From Linanthus parryae (taxonomy: Eukaryota > Streptophyta > Magnoliopsida > Ericales > Polemoniaceae), in NCBI GenBank assembly GCA_023055425.1, contig JALGPY010000070.1, positions 482,197 through 546,196 on the forward strand: a stretch of DNA of 64,000 bases. Direction: 5' to 3'. The notes under the pieces were generated by a model. It was not told the origin of the DNA. It saw nothing but the letters and a program-made list of their open reading frames with translations, and searched no databases. How positions within the stretch are numbered: position 1 is the stretch's first letter; each line of letters begins with the position of its first letter. Of the stretch, positions 9,440 through 21,300 are shown piece by piece. The translations under genes and the position numbers were made by a program.

Positions 9440-12052
9440 ATGTCTCAGGAGGATGATGTCAGCAACAGATCGCCTTCCACCGAAGCACCATCGGGAGACG
9501 AGACCCGCCGTACTCCTACGACTCCCGGCGAGACACCGACGCTAGAGTCTTTGGACGCCACTGTTCAGGGTCAGGCGAAAGCTCTCAAGGCTCAGTCTGC
9601 GCAACTAGAGCGGATCTTGGCCGTTCTGGGCAACCTTGCGCCAAACCCTTCATCAGCCACCGCTGTCCCTCAAGGAGGAGGAGCCCCTACCGCTCCAAGA
9701 TTGGGAGCGTCAACCACACCTCCCAACCCCAATCTGCAGACTCCACCGGCGACTACGCAGCTGCCGTCGGTTCAAGGGTCAACGGCTCAGATGTTGCCTC
9801 TTGCTGCTCACACTCCTCAGCCCTCGGCTTTGGCGTCTAACCCAACTCTGCAGTACCCTTTGCCTCCCCCAACGGCGATCTGGGGGAACACGGGTAGCCA
9901 GTATGCTCCCAATCCTCCGACGCCGTATGTGTCGCCCCCGCTGGCGGCAACCCCTCCGTCAACTACCGAGGGGAGCATTCCAGAATGCATGACGTCTCTG
10001 CAGAAGCGCGTGGACACTATTCTGGCTCATCAGTCATTCGCGGATACCATTATCCCGAAGCTAGATAACGATCCACCTATTCCACGAGAGATCTATCTCA
10101 TGCCTAACCCGGCGGGGTACAAGGCTCCTAAATGGGATAAGTTCGAGGATGTCAATGGAAACGCTCATGAGCATGTCATGCGTTTCATTGATGTCATGGG
10201 TCCGTACGGAGCCGATCCCAAGCTGCTGATGCGAGAGTTCCCAAAATCTCTAGGGAACGTAGCATACAAATGGTACCGAACATTGGAAGCCGGATCCGTG
10301 AAGACTTGGGACGACATGGTCCAGAAGTTCTATACCAAGTTCTTCCAGATGGAAGAAAAGGTGACGATGATCCATCTCTCGCGGATGTATCAGAAGCGCG
10401 AGGAGGACGGAATCACTTTCATCAAGAAATTCAGGGAGAAATCCTTGGAGTGCAAAGATCCAATGCCCGAAAGCCGGCTCGTAGAGATATGCCTGCAATG
10501 CATGCGAGATGAATATAAAGGTATGCTCATCAATTTGCAAACACCTACGTTTTCAAAGCTAATCGAATGCACGAAGAACATCGAGCCTATAGTCGAGAGA
10601 CAGAAAAAGAAGAGCGCTCCGGAGCGACCTTCGAGCGGCACTACTTACAAGATCGGGAGATTTAGCTACAAGAGGGGACGCGAAGCTGAGGTCAATACAG
10701 TTTCGCCCCAGAAGCAAGCGAAGGTTGCAAACTTCGATGTACCGCCTCTGCCATGCTCAGTAGAGGAAGCAAGCGACCTCTGCAGACAGTGGCGCAAGGA
10801 CGGCGTCCTGCCACCGCTCGAGAAAACACCCTCCAAGGAGATGGTGAGGGACCCTAAGTGGTGCGAGTACCATGGCAATGTCATGCACCCCACAGCGGAA
10901 TGTAAAAAGCTCAGGTTTACATTCGACCAGAAGATGAAGAACGGCGAGCTAATCGTCAGTGATCACAGGAAGGACGTGCGCAACAACCCACTTCCTGCTC
11001 ATGCGGAGCAGGGCCCGAAAGGCAAAGAGGTCGCCATGATATCGATTGTTGACTTGGAAGAAGTCGCAGAGGATGGTCTACCCATCGTTGCCGAGGTCCA
11101 TGAAGACGAAGACTACAGCATGGACACGGAGGATGAACGTGCCGACCGGATGAAAGGGTCGCACGGCTTCAACAGATTCTTCGACGAGATGAACTTCTCC
11201 GAGAAGTGCCGGACTGATATGACGAAAGCGATCTTGAGAATAGCAGAGGACTACGAGGAGGACCTCGTAGTCTCCAATGGGAAAGTCGTCAGGGCATCCC
11301 GCTCTACAGAAAAGATTATGACCTTTTCTGCCAGCGACAAGAAGACAGATGCGAGCCACCAAAGACCTCTGTACGTGACCGCCATCATCAATGGCGTCGA
11401 GTTCAAACGAGCGTTCGTCGATGGAGGAGCAGCGGTCAACGTCGTTTCGCTCCACACACTGAAGCTAGCAGGGATCCCCGAGCACAAGATCGTCAGACGT
11501 CCATCTCCGCTTATGGGATTCGGAAGCGACTCTAGAATGACGATCGGATGGATCCGCCTGGGCGTTCAGATTGGCAAAATCAAGTGCTCAGCAAAGTTCT
11601 ATGTCATAGACGCGAACACCACATACCACATGATCATAGGTCGAGCCTGGATTCATCGCTTCGACGCAGTCCCTTCAACGGCTCACCAGGTTATGAAAGC
11701 TATCTGGAACGACAGAATAGTCGAGATACCGTCTTCGACGAACCCATTCAACCTGGACGAAGCACATCTCAGCGAGGCGGTGTGGTTCACTGAGATGGCG
11801 GACGAGCAAACACCTGGACCATTCAACCCTATTCCTTTGCCTCTCTGGGAGGACATCAAGGACCAGTCGCCTGCGGGAGTAATGGTGACAAGGGAAGATG
11901 CCAAGGAAAAGCCGCCTACACGCGAAGAGGCGCCGCGTATCGCATATCATCGAAAGAACGTGTATACTCTGAAGAGAATCGCAAAGCATGACCCCGAGGG
12001 CAAGGAGATAGAGAGCTTCTACGCCAATGGGAAGAAATGCTATCGCATATGA
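9440..12052 (+). CDS. Tat Gag-protease polyprotein
   Basis: The first ATG after the primer site is at 9440 (MSQEDDVSN...). The predicted protein of about 870 aa has a Pro/Thr/Gln-rich N-terminus (residues 1-190). A retrotransposon gag domain follows (about residues 225-370: FIDVMGPYGAD, KWYRTLEAGSVKTW, RMYQKREEDG). Next is a Lys-rich segment, a short WCEYHGNVMHPTAEC motif in the zinc-knuckle position, and an aspartic protease near residues 650-770 with active site VDGGAAVNVV. The frame ends at a TGA (12050-12052). RT resumes in the same frame twelve bases later, so Gag-PR and RT-IN are separated by an in-frame stop. Whether that stop is natural or a mutation cannot be told here. Confidence 0.9.
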   Translation: MSQEDDVSNRSPSTEAPSGDETRRTPTTPGETPTLESLDATVQGQAKALKAQSAQLERILAVLGNLAPNPSSATAVPQGGGAPTAPRLGASTTPPNPNLQTPPATTQLPSVQGSTAQMLPLAAHTPQPSALASNPTLQYPLPPPTAIWGNTGSQYAPNPPTPYVSPPLAATPPSTTEGSIPECMTSLQKRVDTILAHQSFADTIIPKLDNDPPIPREIYLMPNPAGYKAPKWDKFEDVNGNAHEHVMRFIDVMGPYGADPKLLMREFPKSLGNVAYKWYRTLEAGSVKTWDDMVQKFYTKFFQMEEKVTMIHLSRMYQKREEDGITFIKKFREKSLECKDPMPESRLVEICLQCMRDEYKGMLINLQTPTFSKLIECTKNIEPIVERQKKKSAPERPSSGTTYKIGRFSYKRGREAEVNTVSPQKQAKVANFDVPPLPCSVEEASDLCRQWRKDGVLPPLEKTPSKEMVRDPKWCEYHGNVMHPTAECKKLRFTFDQKMKNGELIVSDHRKDVRNNPLPAHAEQGPKGKEVAMISIVDLEEVAEDGLPIVAEVHEDEDYSMDTEDERADRMKGSHGFNRFFDEMNFSEKCRTDMTKAILRIAEDYEEDLVVSNGKVVRASRSTEKIMTFSASDKKTDASHQRPLYVTAIINGVEFKRAFVDGGAAVNVVSLHTLKLAGIPEHKIVRRPSPLMGFGSDSRMTIGWIRLGVQIGKIKCSAKFYVIDANTTYHMIIGRAWIHRFDAVPSTAHQVMKAIWNDRIVEIPSSTNPFNLDEAHLSEAVWFTEMADEQTPGPFNPIPLPLWEDIKDQSPAGVMVTREDAKEKPPTREEAPRIAYHRKNVYTLKRIAKHDPEGKEIESFYANGKKCYRI

Positions 12053-12064
12053 AGGTGCGCGGGG

Positions 12065-14044
12065 ATGTCCTCACGCGGGCATGGGGATATCCCTGGGCAA
12101 ATCAATCAGATCGAGCAAATTGCGCTGACGGAAGAGCCAACACAGGGCGCTCCAGACGAGAAACTCAAAGAAGCACCTGAATGCATGGAAGACAGGCCCA
12201 GACCACAAAAGCAAGAGCTAAAGGAAGTGTTCCTCAGCCCGAATGAGGAAAAGAAAAGGCCAGTCTTTCTAAGTGCGGACCTCACAAGCGAAGAGGAGCA
12301 AGGACTGCTACAACTCCTAACTGAATACAAGGATGTGTTCGCATGGGAATATGATGAGATGCCAGGACTGGATACAAGCATCACCATGCACCGTTTAGAC
12401 ATCATCCCGGGGTCTAAACCAGTAAAGCAGAGCACGAGGAGCTTCAGACCGGAGCTTAACGTGAAAATCAAGCAGGAGATTGTCAAACTCCTGGATGCCA
12501 AATTCATAGAGCCGAATCATCATCCCACATGGCTGGCCAATATCGTGCCAGTAGTGAAAAAGAACGGACAGCTCCGCATCTACGTGGACTTCCGAGATCT
12601 CAATTGCTTCTGCCCCAAGGACGATTTCCCACTGCCTAACATCGATTTGCTTATCGATTCAACAGCGGACCACCGCATGTTCAGTTTCATGGACGGTTTC
12701 AGCGGGTACAATCAAATCAAAATGGATCCCGAAGACGCGCGGAAAACTGCATTCATCACTCCGGTGGGGGTGTTCAATTACACCGTAATGCCATTCGGTC
12801 TCAAAAACGCGGGTGCAACCTATCAGCGGGCCATGATGGCTCTGTTTCACGACATGATGCACAAAGAAGTGGAATTCTATGTGGATGACCTGGTTGTCAA
12901 ATCCAAGCACGAAGCAGACCACCTCGCAGATCTACGAAAGGTGTTCAATAGATGCAGATGTTTTCAACTGAAGATGAATCCCATGAAGTGCGCATTCGGG
13001 GTAACATCAGGGAAATTCTTGGGATGTGTGGTTCATCGCCAAGGGATCGAGCCTGACCCTGCGAACGTATCAGCTATCACCAGCATGACACCACCCCATA
13101 ACCAGAGTACCTTGAAAACATTCTTGGGAAAGCTATCATATCTGCGAAGATTCATCCCAGCGATTGCAGAAATCATTTGCTGTTTTAGTGCTCTCCTCAA
13201 GAAGGACGCTGCGTACAACTGGGCTCCGGAGCACGAAGCCGCATTCGAAAAGCTGAAGGATTTACTGACGTCCTCAAAAATAATGATCGCGCCTCAACTG
13301 GGATCGCCGCTTCTGCTATATCTGACATCAACAAGGAGATCTATAGGAGCGCTCTTGGCTCAGGAGTATGAAGGCCAAGAGAGGCCTATCTACTACATCT
13401 CTCGCATCGTGCAGCCTGCTGAATCAAGGTACACAGACATCGAACGTCATTGCCTTGCTTTATTCTTTGTGATAGAAAAGTTGAAACACTATTTCGCATC
13501 GCACAAAGTAGTAGTGGTCACCAAGAGCGACCCTATACGATATTTGCTAACTCACACTACTCCGGGCGGGAGATTGGCGAAATGGTACATGACCATTTCT
13601 CAATACGATATCACATGCGTGCGACCGCGAGCGATCAAGTCGCAGGCGGTAGCAGATCTGTTGGCACAGTTCCCCGATAACAGCCACGAACCCGTGATCG
13701 AGGAAGAGCTTGAAGGCCCTGAAATCTACGCAATCGACGTGCCCTATTGGACCCTCCACTTCGACGGTTCGTCAAACAGGAAAGGCGGAGGCATTGGGAT
13801 AGTCTTGACAAAGCCAGACGGGGAAGTCATACAAATGTCCGCGAAGCTCAACTTCGCAGTCACAAACAACGAAGCGGAATATGAGGCTCTCATCACGGGG
13901 CTCCGTGCGGCGAAAGCTTTGGAAGTAAGCAACTTAACGGTCATGGGAGATTCCAAGCTGATTGTTAAGCAAGCCTCGGGCGAATATGGTTTGAAGGAGA
14001 TCAACCTCCTGTCTTACCGCACCCTAGTACAAAAGCTGATGTAG
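12065..14044 (+). pseudogene. Tat Pol part 1: reverse transcriptase, RNase H and second RNase H, ends in a nonsense codon
   Basis: This shares its reading frame with Gag-PR and with the integrase reading. RT (about 12400-12970) has YVDFRDLN, PFGLKNAGATYQ and the catalytic YVDD at 12878-12889. The following gypsy RNase H (about 13300-13670) lacks clear catalytic acids, as is usual in Tat elements. A second RNase H (from about 13740) keeps FDGS, NNEAEYEAL and GDSKL. A TAG at 14042-14044 interrupts this second RNase H before its last motif, RADNRHADALATL, which is read just downstream. The stop is thus a lesion inside a domain, and full-length Pol cannot be made without readthrough. Confidence 0.88.
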
Positions 14045-14056
14045 CAATTCTGCGAT

Positions 14057-15791
14057 GTGAAGTACGAGCACAAGCCCCGAGCAGACAACAGACATGCGGA
14101 CGCCTTGGCAACCTTGGGGTCTAAGGTCAGCACTGACAAATGCCCCGCAAAGATCTCTATTGAAGTGCGAACGTCGTCGGCATTGACAGAGGATGCCTGC
14201 GACGACGAACACATGGATGACACAGACTGGAGGAAAGCAATCCTACAAGCTATTGCGGAAGGCACAAGCAGTGAAAGCTGGGCAATCACAAAAGGGTACT
14301 GCATACATGACAACACCCTTTATTACAAGGGTCCTGGCGGAATACTCATGCGATGCGTCTCCGAGCGAGAGGGACAACTTTTGTTAGAAAAGATTCACCA
14401 ACATGCTTGCGGAGAAAGCGAGGTGTCAATCTACAGGAAGGCTCAGAGATATGGCATTCATTGGCCAGACATGTCAACAGCCGCAGCCCTGATACAAGGA
14501 AACTACGAGAGTTGCGCACTAATCAAAGATTCTCTACTCATCGCCCTAACCGATGACGACATGGACTGGAGGAAGCCACTATTTGATTTCCTCACCCAGG
14601 GCACCGTGCCCGAATCAAGAAAAGAAGCCGAGAAATTGAAAAGGAAAGCGTCTCGATATGTGGTGCAGGAAAACCTGCTTTGGCGAAGAGGTCACGAGGG
14701 CAACTTGCTGCGATGTCTAGACGGCAGAGAAGCACAAGAAGTCATGGACCTTTCTCATCAGGTGGAACACCAAGGAGGTGCGAAATTATGCAGACAGCTC
14801 CTCTCAATCGGGTATTTCTGGCCCACGATGGAGGTCGATTGCCGCACCAAAGTGCGACGCTGCCAGGAGTGCCAATTCAAAGGGAACCTAGTGCACGCTC
14901 CCGCCGTGGATCTACATGCACTAGGAACGCCATGGCCATTTCACACATGGGCTCTGGACTTCATCGGTCCCATCCGACCGACGTCGCACGGGAACCATTT
15001 CATTCTCACCGCGACTGAGCTATTCACCAAGTGGGTGGAAGCAATACCACTGAAGACGGCAAATGCGCTGGCTGTGGTCAACTTCATCCAGGAAAGCATC
15101 ATATGTAGGTTCGGAATCCCAAACACCATTCTTTCAGATAACGGTACTCCTTTTGTTAATCGCCAGGTAGCTGCGAAATTAGAGGAGTACAATATCAGAC
15201 AAATTTGTTCTACCCCTTATTACCCAAAGGGAAATGGACAAGCCGAAGCGACCAACAAAACGCTGTTGAGAATTTTGAGCAAGATGGTCGCAGATGACCA
15301 CAAGAAGTGGGCCGACTCTCTAAGCATAGCTCTGTGGGCCTACCGAACTTCTCCAAGGACACCCACGGGGGCCTCGCCATTTCTACTATGTTATGGGGCC
15401 GAAGCTGTAGTACCTGCGGAGGTTAGAGTCAATTCGGCAAGGCTGGCCTTCCATGCACTCTATGAAAATCAACGCGATCACGACTTAGTCTTGCTGGAGG
15501 AAAAGCGAGAACAAGCCAAAAGGACCAACAAGCGGTACCAGGAAAGAATCGCTCGCGCCTACAATAAGACGGTCCAGCGAAGAGATTTCGCAGTCGGAGA
15601 CTTGGTCTTGCCGCGCATCTGATCACTGTATGCGAGAAGCGACTCACCCGAAGTTCGCAGCCAATTGGGAAGGACCCTTCGAAGTCACAGAAGTCTTTGA
15701 CAGTGGCTACTGCAGCATACGAAGGTTGCACGGCAACACCTCAACTCCGAGTTCAGTCAACATGCGCTGGATTAAGAAGTACTATCCCTGA
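14057..15791 (+). pseudogene. Tat Pol part 2: end of second RNase H and integrase, frameshifted near the C-terminus
   Basis: The frame opens with the missing end of the second RNase H, then the integrase zinc region (HQVEHQGGAKL ... CQECQFKG, about 14755-14885). The DDE core follows: WALDFIGPI, ILSDNGTPF and PKGNGQAEATNKTLL all keep their acidic residue. The frame stops at 15620-15622. The conserved C-terminal segment (KFAANWEGPFEV ... MRWIKKYYP) is found one frame over and ends at a TGA, 15789-15791. A one-base frameshift around 15616-15622 therefore separates the last ~57 residues. No chromodomain is present, as expected for Tat. Confidence 0.87.
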
Positions 15792-16022
15792 CTTCTCTCA
15801 TTTCACGCGTTTTATTATAACGTCGTTAATGTCTTGTGTGGCTACGATTTACACAATCTCATCTCCCATATGAGAGGATTGTAATCCCATCTCTCCCATA
15901 AGAGAGCATTATAATAATGAAATTCTCCCAAATGAGAAACTTCGTATTTGTGCATGTCAATTTTGCTTTATTTCAGTTTGTTATAGCTGTTAAACAGTGA
16001 GTTATCCGCTACAATAACAATA
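15792..16022 (+). other. spacer between integrase and the tandem array
   Basis: A/T-rich sequence with a short imperfect repeat (CTCCCATATGAGAGGATTGTAA / CTCCCATAAGAGAGCATTATAA, about 15863-15915). I see no reading frame or known motif. Confidence 0.5.
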
Positions 16023-16970
16023 CGCAAATGCGATCTTAATTGATCATCTTAGCCTATCTCTCACGATAGCAGCCTATACAAATGCGATCTCAACTGATCA
16101 TCTAAGCCTATCTGTCACGATAGCAGCCTATGCAAATGCGATCTTAATTGATCATCTAAGCCTATCTGTCACGATAGCAGCCTATGCAATCGCGATCTTA
16201 ACCGATCATCTAAGCCTATCTCTCACGATAGCAGCCTATGCAAATGCGATCTTAACTGATCATCTAAGCCTATCTGTCACGATAGCAGCCTATGCAAATG
16301 CGATCTTAATTGATCATCTAAGCCTATCTCTTACGATAGCAGCCTATACAAATGCGATCTTAATTGATCATCTAAGCCTATCTCTCACGATAGCAGCCTA
16401 TGCAAATGCGATCTTAATCGATCATCTAAGCCTATCCCTTACGATAGCAGCCCATGCAAATGCGATCTTAATTGATCATTTAAGCCTATCTGTCACGATA
16501 GCAGCCTATGCAAATGCGATCTTAATTGATCAAAAAAGCCTATCTGTTACGATAGCAGCCTATACAAATGCGATCTTAATTGATCCTCTGAAGCCTATCT
16601 GTCACGATAGCAACACATACAAATACGATCTTAATTGATCTTTCAAGCCTATCTGTTGCGATAGCAGCTTACGCAAAAATGAGCTTAGTTGATCTTCTAA
16701 AGCCTATCTGTTACGATAGCAACTCATGCGCAAAATGATCTTATTTGATCTTCTAAAAGCCTATCTGTTGCGATAGCAGCTCATGCGAAAAAATGATCCC
16801 AATTGATCTACTAGAAAAGCCTATCTGCCACGATAGCAACTCGCACCATTTAACGATCTTAATTGATCTACTAAAGGCTATCTACTACGATAGCAATATT
16901 GTGAAAATGATCTTAAATGATTCACAAAGACCAATCACAAGCCCATCTGCCAGGATGGCACAGCTGCGAA
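16023..16970. repeat. tandem array, ~17 units of about 54 bp, inside the Tat element
   Basis: Each unit has two recognisable parts: GCGATCTTAATTGATC, with two GATC sites, and GCCTATCTGTCACGATAGCAG, in which CTATC and GATAG could pair around a six-base loop. Units at 16023-16600 are nearly identical and close to 54 bp. From about 16600 onward they drift in sequence and lengthen to about 56-60 bp before fading out near 16970. Tandem arrays in this position are typical of Tat elements and can seed satellite DNA. It is not a CRISPR array: there are no conserved repeats with unique spacers. Confidence 0.92.
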
Positions 16971-18386
16971 AATATGATCTCAAACGATCTAGTGAAACAT
17001 CCGCAAATTCATATAGCAGATCGCAAATGCGAAACCATTACGTAGCATTATGCAAGGCGAAATATGCCGAAACACATGCGAAATTGTATTTTGTTGTAAA
17101 GAGACAGCAGATAATACAAGCTATTTATCATTATGAGTCAAAGACTTACAATTTATCTGTCTAGATAGCATCTTACAAGCGAAAAAGCTCGAATCTAACT
17201 ACGCAGCCAACATGGCTTACAATACATTCGAAAAGCATGAAGTAACACATCGCGGGAATCCTGACTGCAAAAGGATGAACCTAACGGTCCTAACACCGGC
17301 TATGCAATACACAGATCTACGGCCAAAGATCTGTAGCAAAAGGGATGCTGCTGCGAAGAGATCAGCTTGTCATTCACTACGTCCCTAGCAGCAAGATCTG
17401 CGAAATGATACGTCCAAGACCCCAAGGGGTGACAAAAACCTCTGTCTGATCAAGATAGGCACCGGAGGAACTTCCTGTTCCGACATACGCTGTCCTGCAA
17501 AACAGGCGAAGCAGTCATTCCTCTGGTGATGGATTCCTTGTCATGATAGACAAGGGCATTGGCAAGCCCCCTGAGTTCAAGAACGAAGAGGCAAGAAATC
17601 CTCCTTCAGGGATGCTGGAGGAGAATTCCGCCGTTCATTACGAGACGGTAGCACGGTCACTTCGGCGCTGCACCTCGCCGGGAGGCGGCCGGAAACATGA
17701 CCTGCAAACATAATACACGAAGAAATTTCTTCGAACACACATGAGATATCATCTGCATATTCTTTATGATGGTTATAAAGAGCAATAAGCCTCATAAAGT
17801 GGATCTTGGAAACTATTTCTACAGCACAAAGCGCAAACTCAGGATTCACAACTTGAAGTTGCCATGAATCAACGAAAAATAAGCGTTGAAGCCAGCAGTC
17901 GTAAGGACTCACGGCAAAGCACATTTTTTGGGATGAAGAACCCAAATAGCAAAGACAGGGTTTATATAGACCCTGTAGAGACTCTTCAGTTGCCAAAGAT
18001 GAGTCAGCAAAATTCGAAAAGAGGGTAAGTTCAATCACTTACGCCTTGGAAAGCGGTAACAATCAATTACCCTACTAAAGGCTACGACGATTCAGTTGCG
18101 TATCCTAATAAATGACGGATGGTCATGATTCGGATGGACTTCCCAACAAAAGCGTGCTTATCTTCCGGGAAATTAGCGCGAAAATCAAGCAGAGTATCAA
18201 TTGCTGATGTCATAATTGGATATGCACAGAAATATCCTATCAAATCCCGGAAAGGGCAAAATGGGCAAATTCATTCTTGTTGTTAAAAAAAAAGGGGGGG
18301 AGAAACCCTAGCAACATTACATTAATGTTTCAAACATTACATTAATGTTTCAGCTGTTTTCTTGCTATTTTTCAAAATTCGAAAAG
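16971..18386. other. Tat 3' spacer without a supported gene
   Basis: No convincing coding region. A 153-codon minus-strand frame (17577-18038) lies downstream of the antisense PMD gene but shows no domain. A 20-base unit, AAACATTACATTAATGTTTC, occurs twice side by side at about 18315-18355, each with the palindrome ACATTAATGT. This region may include the 3' UTR of the PMD gene, read leftward from 18387. Confidence 0.5.
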
Positions 18387-21300
18387 TCAAAGCAAATTTT
18401 TGATCAAGGAGTCTTGGGGCTCGAACTGATGGCTCAGCTTCTCTACTTGTTCCACTTCTTGCTTCAATAGCTCGCACCCGGCATTCATCTCATGATAGAG
18501 CTTCAGAGCTTCATCAACCTTTAGCTTTTGCTGCTCCACCTTCTGCTTCTCAGCTGCGAGATTCTGGTGCCCGAGTTTCAAAGTTACGGCTGCGCGAATC
18601 AGCGTGACTCTGTTCATAAGAAATTTGAAACCCAGTCTGCCCTGGACTTTGGTCAGGAGATTTTGGCACATGCCACATAGCAATTCAGCACTCTGGACAG
18701 AAATGGTCGCAGGCGTAGCCGCAGACAGCTGCTCCAAAATCCAAATGGCTTCAGTAAGAAACAGCCTCCTGTCGAAGGGCCCTATCTCCAGAGATCTCAC
18801 AAACGATTGGGGGTAGGTGAGGCGCATTCGAACCACCCAGTCTACATCGGTTTGCTTCAAACCTGAAGAGACGTCAAAACTAAGTTATGATGTCAAACTC
18901 GCAAGAAAATAATGCAAAATGCGAACAGTAAAGCTCTGCTTACCAGTTCCTTCCAGAATCTCATGAAGAGAAGGAATGCGCGCTGCCGGGGTGGTCGAAG
19001 ACTGTCCTCGCTCCATAGCTCTCCTATCAGCTGCGAGCTCCAATCTCTCGTAGTCAGGAGGAAGAGTGTAGGCCGCACCAGCTGCGACTGCATTCCCAAC
19101 CTGCGAGCCCCAAAAGCTCCACGCAGGAATAGGTGCCTCTGGCTCAGTCATCGCCGGAGGCGAAGGGACAGCCGAAGTCGCTTGGCGAAGGACGCTCTCA
19201 GATGCGAAAGCATTAGCAGCACTTGTCCTTACTTCCTCAGCACCAGTATGGACATTTTCATCCATCAGCACAGCATCTGCTTCAGCATCATCGGAAAGTT
19301 CGATGATGTCCTCGAGAGGCTCACTTGCATGTTCAGCAGCCGCGACAGGCTTCTCGGTATGGGAGCTCGGAATCGGAACATAGGACGCAGAAGGCTGACT
19401 TCTCGGCTCCAGCACGGGTTCCTCAGCATGACCTGCAATATTAAATGCGATGATATGAGGTAACTTGCGCTATAAGTTATTTTGCTATCTTTACTAAAGC
19501 TAAGAGTAAGCACCTCCACGCGAAGGTGGGATTGAGGTATCTTCATCATACACTAAGGACGTGGAACCATGTCCTATTAGTGTGTCCTCACTAAGCAAGT
19601 CTTTAAGAGAAGCGTGACCTGGGATGCGAATAAACCAGTCATGATTCTGTCTCAAGTTGCTAAAGCCTAGTACATGCGTATCGCTCAAATAATTACCTGA
19701 GGGTTCTCCGCATTTGTCTACTAACCAACGGCGAATGTCAACCTTTGACACACCATGCTTTAACGCACCCACAATAACATCTCTATAAGTTACTGCGAGA
19801 TTGAAGATCTCACCTTTATCGCCGCCTGCGATTTCCTCAAAGTCCGCTTGGACTTGCTCCAGCGCTGCTGCATCCTCTTCCGGAACCGCATCTTCTTCCT
19901 CTGCCTGGGGAACCACTTCTTCAGGAAGCTCATCTTCCTCGCTAGCTGGACGCACTAGGTCGTCAACATGCTGCTCTTCGAGGCTTCGCTGTCTTACACG
20001 CTCGAGCTCCTCCTCTTCCCGCTGCCTCCTTCTTTCAGCAGCCTCCGCGGCTGTCTTTCTGGACTCAGCAAGAATGTCCTCGCTTATGGGATCGTCTGGA
20101 ATGCCAGAATGGGTATCTCTCTTTTGTCTCTTGGCCAAAAGGCCACCAATGGTCTCATCATCATCATCATCTGCGAAGATATGATTGGTTTAAGAAAAGA
20201 AGTGCAAAGAAGTTACGATAATGGAAAGGAAATGCGACGGAGGTACCTCCTGATTCTTCCTCATGCATCACAACTGTTGCTTCTTCTTCTTCATCACTTT
20301 CTTGGGGCTCCTGCCTCTCTTCCTCTTCCTCTTGATTGAATGGAACGAAAGTCTCAACTGCGAGCTCTTTCCGCACTTTGCTGGGCATGCGACCTTTGCC
20401 TTTGTCCTTGATAGAAAGGGACCTCACTGGAGGAGAAGATGGAGCACTTCTAGGGGAAGAAATCGTAATTCCCTTTTGCCTAGGTCTCTTCACTCTTGGC
20501 GCCGCAGTCGCTGGAGGGGACGGGTCATCCCCAGGAGGAGACGGAGCCGGAGGATTGTCTATCAGCGAGTCAGCAAAAGCATTCATGACTGCGCGAATCT
20601 TTGTTTCGACCTCAGGGTCCATCCTCCATGCTAGCCGGAACGACTGCTTTTGTCTTCTGGTGGCAACAATGGTGTTAACCAATGACTTGGAGCGATCACC
20701 AGATGCGAATCTCCGCACATGACACTACAGCAAACAGTACAGAATGAAGGCATCAGCATAAGAATCAAAAGGCTTAACGCACACGGAGAAATTGCTTACC
20801 TCAGCAAATGCCTTGCTATATCTGACGACATGCGTGTCGCCCTTCTTAATTGCGGCGATCTTCTCCTTCAGAATGACATCAGGACACAAGTGGTTCTCGC
20901 GATCCAACAGTGAGTAGCAACCATACTCAGACTCGCTCAGACTGCAATTGGGGCGAAACGGAAAAGAGTTTCTTTTGATCAAGGGAGCTCTGCTTGGCTG
21001 CGCGGCCGACTCCGTCTCAAGCCTCGTTTGCTGGGCAATCCAGTATGCGAGCCAGTTTTGGGAACAACCACCCTCGCGGGTTCCCGCAGGCTGCTCAAAG
21101 GGAAGATTGTTCATGAAGTCCGTCTTGCACTCCTTTGTTAGCAAGCGCTTATAGCACCCTCTGATAATGGACTGGGGCCTGATTGATGGGGCCACCGCAT
21201 CAAAACCGAACTGAGGAGAAACTCGAGTAGGGTCAACGTCCACGGTAAGCTTTTCATACCTTGGCGCGAGCTCACGAATATGCTCTGCGAGGGCAGGAAG

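Noticed and set aside
16023..16970. CRISPR-like regular repeats
   Set aside because: Whole units are repeated without unique spacers, in a plant retrotransposon. It is a tandem satellite-like array.
17577..18038. 153-codon minus-strand frame downstream of the PMD gene
   Set aside because: No domain, no convincing splice link to the PMD gene, and it lies past that gene's stop. It may be 3' UTR.
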